In this document: positions 1-5,295 of the stretch, one piece after another
Layout: the number at the start of each line of letters is the position of its first letter
How positions within the stretch are numbered: the stretch's first letter is position 1
NCBI GenBank assembly: GCA_002483425.1
Contig: DLHW01000046.1
Coordinates: forward strand, 8,254-14,382
Reading direction: 5' to 3'
From: Methylococcaceae bacterium UBA7658
Lineage (GTDB): Bacteria > Pseudomonadota > Gammaproteobacteria > Methylococcales > Methylomonadaceae
DNA: 6,129 nucleotides
Made by a program: the position numbers and the translations under genes
The notes under the pieces: generated by a model
What the model was told of the DNA's origin: nothing
Databases searched by the model: none
The model's input: the letters and a program-made list of their open reading frames with translations, nothing else

Positions 1-2720
1 TGGATGAATCAATCCAAAACCAAATCCCTCTGACGCAGTTTATTCAGGATTTTGGTGAAGGTTTGATGGCTGCTGTCGCCAACCAGAACCCACCGATCTA
101 TGACGGGTCACCAAACCCTGGATGGGAAGCGGTAATGGACAACCTAAAACGGCAACCCTTTCAAGCCCAGCGAGAACGGATACAAGCCGTGTGCAAGCTG
201 TTACTGGATGATGGCGCATCGGCGGCAGTACTCAATGGTGAAATGGGTACAGGCAAGACCATGATGGGCATTGCCGCAGCTGCGGTAATGTACGGCTACG
301 GTTACCGCCGTACCCTGGTGATCGCCCCGCCCCATTTGGTCTATAAATGGCGGCGGGAGATCCTGGAAACCGTAACCAATGCGCGGGTCTGGGTCTTAAA
401 CGGCCCGGACACGTTGAGGCAGCTGCTCAAAATCAGGGCACTGCGTGATGAAATCGGTAGTGACCGTCCTGAGTTCTTTATTCTGGGTCGTGTCAGGATG
501 CGTATGGGCTTTGACTGGCAACCATCGGCAGTAAAGCGTAACCATTATTGCCGAATGTTGGACGGTGATGGAAAGCCTGTGGATACTATTTCCACACAAG
601 CTAATGCCGCCTGCTCCGACTGTGGTTCAGTGATCTTGAATGAAGATGAAGAGCCTACCGCTTACTGGCAGTTTATGCGTGAAACCGACCGCCGCCGGGC
701 TTGTAAAGTTTGCGGCAGCCAGTTGTGGAGCTTGATCCGAAACGGTGTCCAAAAGAACCGGGATGAGATTATCCACGGGGCGATTTGTAAAATACCAACC
801 ATTGGGCCTAAGACTGCTGAAAAGCTGGTCAAAGGCTTCGGTTCGGAGGTGCTGGGCAATATGTTGGACGACAACGTGTTCGAGTTCATCAACTTGATGA
901 ATGAAAATGGCGACCTGGTGTTTTCAGACCGTCAGGCGAAGCGGATGGAAAGTGCCTTGGCGAAGCAGGAATTTGGCTTTGGACAGGGAGGCTACCAACC
1001 TTCGGAGTTTATCAAACGCTATTTGCCGGACGGTTTTTTTGACCTCTTCCTCGTAGATGAAGGGCACGAATATAAAAACCAAGGCTCTGCCCAAGGCCAG
1101 GCGATGGGTGTTTTGGCAGGCAAGTCACGCAAAACCATCCTATTGACGGGTACTTTGATGGGTGGTTATGCGGATGACCTCTTTTACTTGCTTTGGCGGA
1201 TATTGCCGAAGCGGATGATCGAAGATGGTTTTTGCTATAACGCCAGTAACAGTCTGGGTTCTGCCGCGATGGCTTTTATGCGTAAGCACGGCATCTTGAA
1301 AGAAGTGTATAAGGAAACAAGTGGCGGTAATCACCGGACGGCCAAGGGTAAGCGGATAGAGGTGCAAACCTCCAAAGCGCCAGGTTTTGGGCCAAAAGGC
1401 GTAACCCAGTATGTCTTGCCTTATACCGCGTTTTTAAAGCTGAACCAAATCGGCGGCAATGTCTTGCCATCGTATGATGAAGACTTTATCAACGTACCCA
1501 TGACCGAGGAACAAGGTGAAACTTATCAGCAGCTAAGCCGGAAGCTCAATGCGGAACTGAAAGAGGCGTTAAGGAAACGGGACAAGTCCTTACTGGGAGT
1601 CGTCCTGAGTGCCTTGTTGGCCTGGCCCGACACTTGTTTCCGTGACTGGGACATCAGGCATCCGCGAACCCGGGACGACCTGTTTCATACTTTGGCTGTG
1701 TTGGGTGAAGATGACCCCAGTCCCAAGGAGGAACGGCTGGTTCAGATCTGTAAGGAGAATAAGGCCGAAGGTCGCAAGGTGTTGGTGTATACCGTTTACA
1801 CAGGTAAGCACGATACCTCAGCTCGGTTGAAAATCTTGTTGCAGCGTGAAGGGCTTAAGGTTGCAGTCTTACGTTCTACCGTCAGCACAGAAAGCCGGGA
1901 AGACTGGATCCTAGATCAAGTCGAACGCGGTATTGATGTCCTGGCCTGCAATCCTGAGTTGGTCAAGACTGGCCTGGACTTGTTGGATTTTCCAACGATC
2001 TGTTTTATGCAAACGGGTTATTCGGTCTATACGGTCCAGCAAGCCTCACGGCGATCTTGGCGGATTGGGCAGAAACAACCGGTTCGGGTGCATTACTTGG
2101 GTTATGCGGAAACCGCGCAAATTTCCTGTTTAGAATTGATGGCCAAGAAAATTGCGGTCAGCCAGTCTACATCAGGCGACATGCCGGAAACCGGCCTGGA
2201 TGTACTCAATTCGGACGGTGACAGTATCGAAGTCGCATTGGCCAAGCAATTGTTGGGAAAGCAGGGCAGCATCATGATGCCTGCGCTGCCCAAGCCTGTT
2301 AAAACCTGCGATGATGAAACCCTGCCATCGGATTACCGACAGCAAGGACGGTTTAGCAGTGAGGAATTAAGCCAGCAATTGGAAGCAAACTTTTATGGCA
2401 CAGCACAATGGTACCGGCATGGCTTGAACAGGGACTTGCTGTATACCGACGGTGTCCAGTTCTTTGCTGAAAACGGTGGTTACCAGGGCGCATATTGGTT
2501 CATAGACAAAGTGGCATTTGAGTATTGGCCACTGTTGAAGACCCAGGACTTCCTGTCGATCATCATGACGGTCGGGAAGGATTCCAAGGCAACAATCACT
2601 GTTGATGATGGCAATAAACATGTCCTGAAAACCAGCAAGATCGAGTACACCGACATGCAACCGGGGATCTGGAAATTTTACTTGACCAATAATGTCCTGT
2701 TATTGCCGAGTGAGAATTGA
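1..2720 (+). CDS. SNF2-like superfamily 2 DNA helicase with C-terminal DUF6876-like domain (5' partial)
   Basis: ATP-dependent helicase or translocase expected to act on DNA in the cytoplasm. Numbering from the TTG at 63, the protein shows Walker A GEMGTGKT (59-66), motif Ia LVIAPPHLVYKW (85-96), a DEGH box (332-335), motif III LTGT (361-364), motif V around 633-640 and motif VI QQASRRSWRIGQ (659-670), the arginine-finger motif of SNF2-type enzymes. Between motifs Ia and II lies an insert with a CxxC pair at 184/187 and another at 214/217 (zinc ribbon), followed by a helix-hairpin-helix-like IPTIGPKTAEKL (244-255). Residues about 770-885 resemble DUF6876 (WYRHGL, YTDGV, AYWFID, DDGN, LLLPSE). 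The frame is open from base 3 to 63 with coherent sequence (PLTQFIQDFGEGL), so TTG63 or ATG66 is probably not the true start, which should lie outside the window. A terminator follows the stop. The helicase call is secure; the physiological role is unknown. Confidence 0.9.
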   Translation, partial: DESIQNQIPLTQFIQDFGEGLMAAVANQNPPIYDGSPNPGWEAVMDNLKRQPFQAQRERIQAVCKLLLDDGASAAVLNGEMGTGKTMMGIAAAAVMYGYGYRRTLVIAPPHLVYKWRREILETVTNARVWVLNGPDTLRQLLKIRALRDEIGSDRPEFFILGRVRMRMGFDWQPSAVKRNHYCRMLDGDGKPVDTISTQANAACSDCGSVILNEDEEPTAYWQFMRETDRRRACKVCGSQLWSLIRNGVQKNRDEIIHGAICKIPTIGPKTAEKLVKGFGSEVLGNMLDDNVFEFINLMNENGDLVFSDRQAKRMESALAKQEFGFGQGGYQPSEFIKRYLPDGFFDLFLVDEGHEYKNQGSAQGQAMGVLAGKSRKTILLTGTLMGGYADDLFYLLWRILPKRMIEDGFCYNASNSLGSAAMAFMRKHGILKEVYKETSGGNHRTAKGKRIEVQTSKAPGFGPKGVTQYVLPYTAFLKLNQIGGNVLPSYDEDFINVPMTEEQGETYQQLSRKLNAELKEALRKRDKSLLGVVLSALLAWPDTCFRDWDIRHPRTRDDLFHTLAVLGEDDPSPKEERLVQICKENKAEGRKVLVYTVYTGKHDTSARLKILLQREGLKVAVLRSTVSTESREDWILDQVERGIDVLACNPELVKTGLDLLDFPTICFMQTGYSVYTVQQASRRSWRIGQKQPVRVHYLGYAETAQISCLELMAKKIAVSQSTSGDMPETGLDVLNSDGDSIEVALAKQLLGKQGSIMMPALPKPVKTCDDETLPSDYRQQGRFSSEELSQQLEANFYGTAQWYRHGLNRDLLYTDGVQFFAENGGYQGAYWFIDKVAFEYWPLLKTQDFLSIIMTVGKDSKATITVDDGNKHVLKTSKIEYTDMQPGIWKFYLTNNVLLLPSEN

Positions 2721-2762
2721 ACCCATGAAACCTGATTGATTGTATCCCTGCATTATCTGCAA

Positions 2763-2787
2763 CCCCCATCTGAACTGGGGGCTTTTT
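2763..2787 (+). terminator. intrinsic terminator after the helicase gene
   Basis: CCCCCA (2763-2768) pairs with TGGGGG (2776-2781) around a 7-base loop, followed by CTTTTT. It lies 43 bases after the helicase stop codon. Its T-tract is also the 5' arm of the following large hairpin, so termination could be conditional. Confidence 0.75.
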
Positions 2788-2820
2788 CGAGGATCGGACA
2801 GCCCGGTCTTGGAAAAAGCC
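2780..2820 (+). promoter_or_regulatory. long hairpin capturing the terminator T-tract (L1)
   Basis: The arm starting GGCTTTTTC (2780-2788) and running to 2797 pairs with 2803-2820, which ends GGAAAAAGCC. Of 18 positions, 15 are Watson-Crick pairs, 2 are G-U wobbles and 1 is a G-G mismatch; the loop is ACAGC. The arm includes the last bases of the terminator stem and its T-tract, so the two hairpins cannot both form. The same stem with a different, longer loop recurs at 4992-5036. Confidence 0.75.
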
Positions 2821-2948
2821 TCAAGGCTTACCAGGCTTTACCGTGGCCACTGCGTATTCAGTGGCACCCTTTAGCTGCTGCGGACCTGCATTTCCAGCAG
2901 CCGGTTTTTGATGTTTAAAAAACTGAAGCAGGCGCATTTGACTAAACC

Positions 2949-2989
2949 GGCAACAACCATCCTTTACGGTAAGGTGTTGCCACCTTACC
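2949..2989 (+). promoter_or_regulatory. central conserved stem of leader L1, with an alternative stem
   Basis: GGCAACA (2949-2955) pairs with TGTTGCC (2975-2981), with CCTT/AAGG (2961-2964/2971-2974) inside. An alternative 9-bp perfect stem GGTAAGGTG/CACCTTACC (2968-2976/2981-2989, loop TTGC) overlaps it, so the two are exclusive. The first stem is conserved in L2 and, with a base-pair swap, in L3. The second is strong only in L1. Confidence 0.65.
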
Positions 2990-3032
2990 CACCGGGGAAA
3001 CTATTCCCCTGTGGGCATGGCTTTCTCCGGTG
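2988..3032 (+). promoter_or_regulatory. switch-like double hairpin upstream of the 39-aa gene (L1)
   Basis: Two mutually exclusive folds share one 5' arm. Fold A: CCCAC-GGGGAA (2988-2999) with TTCCCC-GTGGG (3004-3015), one C-T mismatch, loop ACTA. Fold B: CACCGGGGAAA (2990-3000) with TTTCTCCGGTG (3022-3032), one G-U wobble. The module ends 22 bases before the ATG at 3055 and leaves the TTGGAGAA ribosome binding site unpaired. The run TTATTTTT after fold B gives it a terminator-like look. Confidence 0.7.
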
Positions 3033-3054
3033 TTATTTTTCATTGGAGAATGCT

Positions 3055-3174
3055 ATGGATAAAGAAATGATTAAGGCCTTCATCAACTGGCTGGAAACGG
3101 CCTCTGATGAAGACATTCACGACAGGAAGTATTTGATTATGGGGCAGCTCGTTAGGACAGGAGCGATACCATGA
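3055..3174 (+). CDS. 39-residue protein of unknown function
   Basis: A small protein starting MDKEMIKAFINWLETASDED and ending in GAIP. I do not recognise a family. It reads as mostly helical with charged residues (KEMIKAFINWLE) and has no signal peptide or membrane segment. The start is set by the ribosome binding site GGAGAA at 3045-3050, 4 bases before the ATG. The conserved leader ends just before this start, exactly as it does before the gene at 5296, which argues that it is translated. The frame extends upstream to 2908, but that part lies within the conserved RNA leader. Its stop overlaps the start of the 192-aa gene in ATGA, so translation of the two is probably coupled. It may be a functional microprotein or a leader peptide controlling the next gene. 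Confidence 0.65.
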   Translation: MDKEMIKAFINWLETASDEDIHDRKYLIMGQLVRTGAIP

Positions 3175-3749
3175 ATGAACATCAATTATTGACCTTGGAA
3201 TCTGTCTACGGCATCTTTTGCGATGCCTGGGTGGATGACGAAGAAATGCTGGTGTTTGCCTCTTTTTGGGGGCGGGATACCGCCATCCAGGAATTTCTGG
3301 CTCGGCTGACTTTGTCCAACCACGAAAACGGCATAAACCAGCTTTATCTTGTCGGCATCGCCCCGAAGACCTTGCGGATCGGCAATCCCGAACGCCTGGA
3401 TAAACTGACGGGCCGGATGCCAAAAACTAATTTGTTTGGCGATATCGTCCAGCTTTGGTTGTTTGACAAGAAAGTCAGGGAGCCAGATTTTGCAAACCGG
3501 AAAGCTTATATGTTGGTCCAGCCCGACCATTTTGACCCTGTCCATGATTTTTGGGGCACGGTCAAGTCGGTCAGCCATCTGCCCTTACTGGATAGTTGGC
3601 AAAAAATCCTGACCGATCTTGCCAGGACTGAAGGCTGGTTAAAAGTCCATCAAGGCTATGCCCTCAATGCCCTATCCATTGAATTACCGGAACAGGCATG
3701 GGAAGAACATCTAACCCGTCTGATCCAATCAAGCGCGTTATTAGTTTAA
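3171..3749 (+). CDS. hypothetical protein, 192 aa
   Basis: A 192-residue soluble protein that I do not recognise. It has no signal peptide, transmembrane segment, nucleotide-binding motif or cysteine cluster. The N-terminal part contains VDDEEMLVFASFWGRDTAIQ (about 21-40), a predicted strand-helix stretch. The middle has LYLVGIAPKTLRIG (about 59-72), and the C-terminal third (about 140-190) appears helical. AGGAG at 3159-3163 lies 7 bases before the ATG and supports this start. The ATG overlaps the stop of the 39-aa gene (ATGA), indicating translational coupling. The next gene, the DUF6094 methyltransferase, follows after 92 bases with no clear terminator, so the three are probably one transcription unit. 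A role in ICE or plasmid upkeep is possible from context only. Confidence 0.85.
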   Translation: MNEHQLLTLESVYGIFCDAWVDDEEMLVFASFWGRDTAIQEFLARLTLSNHENGINQLYLVGIAPKTLRIGNPERLDKLTGRMPKTNLFGDIVQLWLFDKKVREPDFANRKAYMLVQPDHFDPVHDFWGTVKSVSHLPLLDSWQKILTDLARTEGWLKVHQGYALNALSIELPEQAWEEHLTRLIQSSALLV

Positions 3750-3779
3750 CCCGATTTGGTACGGCTTTTTTAAACTCAA

Positions 3780-3820
3780 CCCACCAGGGAGACGCTGCCC
3801 TTGTGGGCAGAGGTCTCCTG
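3780..3820 (+). promoter_or_regulatory. switch-like double hairpin upstream of the methyltransferase gene (L0)
   Basis: This is the isolated last module of the leaders. Fold A: CCCAC (3780-3784) and AGGG (3786-3789) pair with CCCT (3798-3801) and GTGGG (3803-3807), with the same C-T mismatch as in L1. Fold B: CAGG-AGAC (3785-3793, one bulged G) pairs with GTCTCCTG (3813-3820), enclosing a perfect CTGCCC/GGGCAG hairpin (3795-3800/3805-3810, loop TTGT). An A-T pair here replaces a G-C pair of L1 in fold A, and the fold B arm sequences differ but still pair. Confidence 0.65.
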
Positions 3821-3841
3821 TCAATCAAATAGGAGAAAATA

Positions 3842-4957
3842 ATGGCTTTAATGTTTCAACGTATAGCCCGTAATTTTGCGAAAGACGGCTACTTTCCAAC
3901 CGATAGTGATACCACACAACGGATTTTGTCTGCCCTGTCACCTTGTTCACAAGGGAAAATGTCAATTCTTGACCCCTGTGCAGGTGAAGGGGTTGCCTTG
4001 GCGGAATGTAAGCATCATCTGGGCAAGGACAATACCGAGGCCTTTGCCGTGGAATATCATCAAGAACGTGCTTACCAAGCCAAAAAACTGGTAAATCGGT
4101 GTATCCATGGTGATTTTCAAGAAACGATCATAACGCCCCGCAGTTTTGGTTTGCTCTGGCTTAACCCGCCGTATGGCGACTTGGTGTCTGACAAAGCGCA
4201 AACAGGCGGAATTGATGGATCAAAAGGAAAAAAACGCCTGGAAAAGCTATTTTACCAGCAATCCGTAAAACTGCTGCAATATGGCGGTGTCCTGGTGTTG
4301 ATTGTCCCGCATTATGTATTGGATAAGGAATTCAGGCGCTGGCTGGACAATGGGTTTGACCGTTTGCAAGTCTTTTTGGCTCCTGAGCAACAGTTCAAAC
4401 AGGCTGTGGTGATTGGGATCAGGAAACGGAGCGATGCGGTCAGCCAGGCTTACCACTCGGCATTATCGGCACTGGAACAATTTACCCAGTCAGATGAAAA
4501 GCCGATGTTGCCTGAATCCTGGGACGAAGACCCCTATTGTGTCCCTGCCAGTCAGCTTGGTGAGATCCGGTTTAATTGTACCCGGATGGAGCCAGCGCAA
4601 TTAGCTCAAGAAATCGCCAAGTACCCGTGCCTCTGGGGACAATGGGGTCTACAGATGGGCCATCAGTCCGACCTAAGCCGAAGGCGGCCTTTGATGGCCC
4701 TGTCCGATTGGCACTTGGCCTTGGCGCTGGCAGCCGGGCAGGTTTCGGGTGTTGTCCATTCTAATGACAGGACGCGGACTTATGTGGTTAAAGGCGACAC
4801 CTTTAAACACAAAAAGGAAAGCGTCCAGCTTGAGGAAATGGGTGAACACGAAACCAGGGAAGTCAGGACTAGCCTTGATGTGTTTGTGCCTGTCATCAAG
4901 GCACTCGATTTTAGCCCGGACAGCCCAACGTTTGGTCAAGTCTTGACCATCAAATAA
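3842..4957 (+). CDS. DUF6094 class I SAM-dependent (adenine-type) methyltransferase
   Basis: Predicted S-adenosylmethionine-dependent methyltransferase, 371 aa, acting in the cytoplasm, probably on DNA. The SAM-binding motif DPCAGEG is at residues 44-50, and VEY, whose Glu71 fits the ribose-binding acidic position, is at 70-72. The catalytic NPPYG at 108-112 is the signature of N6-adenine or N4-cytosine amino methyltransferases. The start MALMFQRIARNF and the blocks YGGVLVLIVPHYVL (147-160), WHLALALAAG (290-299) and VVKGDT (315-320) match the DUF6094 family as I recall it from ICE backbones; the length also fits. AGGAG at 3831-3835 lies 6 bases before the ATG. A 92-base spacer with a structured module separates it from the 192-aa gene. 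A terminator follows 18 bases after the stop. No adjacent restriction enzyme is visible, so it looks like an orphan methyltransferase. Target and activity are unproven. Confidence 0.9.
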   Translation: MALMFQRIARNFAKDGYFPTDSDTTQRILSALSPCSQGKMSILDPCAGEGVALAECKHHLGKDNTEAFAVEYHQERAYQAKKLVNRCIHGDFQETIITPRSFGLLWLNPPYGDLVSDKAQTGGIDGSKGKKRLEKLFYQQSVKLLQYGGVLVLIVPHYVLDKEFRRWLDNGFDRLQVFLAPEQQFKQAVVIGIRKRSDAVSQAYHSALSALEQFTQSDEKPMLPESWDEDPYCVPASQLGEIRFNCTRMEPAQLAQEIAKYPCLWGQWGLQMGHQSDLSRRRPLMALSDWHLALALAAGQVSGVVHSNDRTRTYVVKGDTFKHKKESVQLEEMGEHETREVRTSLDVFVPVIKALDFSPDSPTFGQVLTIK

Positions 4958-4975
4958 TAAAACATCAACTGCTTA

Positions 4976-4999
4976 CCCCCTCTTTAGCGGGGGCTTTTT
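4976..4999 (+). terminator. intrinsic terminator after the methyltransferase gene
   Basis: CCCCC (4976-4980) pairs with GGGGG (4989-4993) around an 8-base loop, followed by CTTTTT. It lies 18 bases after the stop codon. The GGGGGCTTTTTCGAGGATCGG context is identical to that at 2777-2797, whereas the loop differs. Confidence 0.7.
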
Positions 5000-5036
5000 C
5001 GAGGATCGGTTAACTTTTCCGGTCTTGGAAAAAGCC
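4992..5036 (+). promoter_or_regulatory. long hairpin capturing the terminator T-tract (L2)
   Basis: Both arms, 4992-5009 and 5019-5036, are identical to those at 2780-2820, including the single G-G mismatch and two wobbles. The loop is 9 bases (TTAACTTTT) instead of 5. Identical arms with an unrelated loop indicate that the stem is the conserved part. It overlaps the terminator stem and T-tract. Confidence 0.75.
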
Positions 5037-5185
5037 TACCGTACTGACTTTACCGTCACTACTGCGTATTCAGTGGTCGAGGTGTCACCTCGTAAACCAT
5101 GGCACCCTTTAGCTGCTGCGGGCCTACATTTCCGGCAGCCGGTTTTTGATGTCCGAAAACCGAAGCAGGCGCATTTGACTAAACC

Positions 5186-5218
5186 GGCAACGGCCATCCT
5201 TTACGGGATGGTGTTGCC
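5186..5218 (+). promoter_or_regulatory. central conserved stem of leader L2
   Basis: GGCAAC (5186-5191) pairs with GTTGCC (5213-5218), and inside it CCATCC (5194-5199) pairs perfectly with GGATGG (5206-5211). L1 keeps the outer stem. L3 keeps both stems with different sequences. Confidence 0.7.
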
Positions 5219-5224
5219 GCCTTA

Positions 5225-5269
5225 CCCACCGGGGAAAACATTCCCTGGTGGGCATGGTTTTCCCCGGTG
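5225..5269 (+). promoter_or_regulatory. switch-like double hairpin upstream of the 222-aa gene (L2)
   Basis: Fold A: CCCACCGGGGAA (5225-5236) pairs with TTCCCTGGTGGG (5241-5252), 12 bp with one G-U wobble, loop AACA. Fold B: CACCGGGGAAAA (5227-5238) pairs with TTTTCCCCGGTG (5258-5269), 12 bp perfect. They share their 5' arm and cannot coexist. Fold B is followed directly by five T (5270-5274), as in an intrinsic terminator. The ribosome binding site at 5285-5290 stays free in both. Confidence 0.75.
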
Positions 5270-5295
5270 TTTTTAACCACCATTGGAGAATAACC

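Larger units (their letters stand above)
2776..3054 (+). repeat. structured intergenic leader, copy L1 (full length)
   Basis: The gene-free stretch 2721-3054 holds a terminator and then this leader, which is repeated before the gene at 5296 (L2) and, diverged, at 5981-6129 (L3). Over 2865-3000 it differs from L2 at only about a dozen positions plus one single-base indel (hand alignment). Hairpins in order: 2780-2820; GCCACTG/CAGTGGC at 2846-2865; GCTGCTG/CAGCAGC at 2874-2901; a long-range CGGTTT/AAACCG stem, 2902-2907 with 2944-2949; GGCAACA/TGTTGCC at 2949-2981; and the switch-like module at 2988-3032. The similarity runs into the ribosome binding site (CATTGGAGAAT in both copies). No convincing promoter was found. 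One is expected here if the terminator upstream is efficient. Confidence 0.85.
4988..5295 (+). repeat. structured intergenic leader, copy L2 (full length)
   Basis: This fills most of the gene-free stretch 4958-5295, after the terminator. It is a near copy of L1 with the same order of hairpins: 4992-5036; ACTACTG/CAGTGGT at 5058-5077, where an outer A-T pair replaces G-C of L1 and a wobble replaces C-G; GCTGCTG/CGGCAGC at 5112-5139; GGTTTT/AAAACC; the long-range CCGGTTT/AAACCGG (5139-5145 with 5181-5187); the central stem 5186-5218; and the switch-like module 5225-5269. It has an extra perfect hairpin absent from L1, CGAGGT/ACCTCG (5078-5092). No convincing promoter seen. Confidence 0.85.

Noticed and set aside
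396..599. Open frames on the minus strand and in other frames of the large genes
   Set aside because: They lie inside well-supported genes, have no family resemblance and no convincing ribosome binding sites.
2736..2918. Open frame across leader L1 whose translation resembles that of an open frame at 5025-5276 in L2
   Set aside because: The frame is broken in L1 by a one-base indel in an A-run and is not kept in L3. The similarity is explained by the conserved leader DNA, and base-pairing changes fit RNA structure better than coding.
2938..2966. TTGACT followed after 17 bases by CCTTTA (also in L2 at 5175-5203) as a promoter
   Set aside because: The -35-like box is good, but the -10 region matches TATAAT poorly and the stretch is part of a base-paired leader; not kept in L3.
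2908..3054. Upstream extension of the 39-aa gene from a TTG at 2908
   Set aside because: It lies within the conserved hairpins, has no ribosome binding site, and the strong GGAGAA at 3045-3050 points to the ATG at 3055.
3750..3772. CCG/CGG followed by CTTTTTT as a terminator after the 192-aa gene
   Set aside because: The stem is only three base pairs with an 8-base loop, too weak to call.
5248..5295. GTG start at 5248 for the 222-aa gene
   Set aside because: The codon is inside the switch-like hairpin; the ATG at 5296 has a well-placed GGAGAA and matches the layout at 3055.
2776..5295. Mobile-element ends or a CRISPR array as the reason for the repeats
   Set aside because: No transposase, target duplication or regular short repeat-spacer pattern; the copies are all in the same orientation and placed exactly before start codons.
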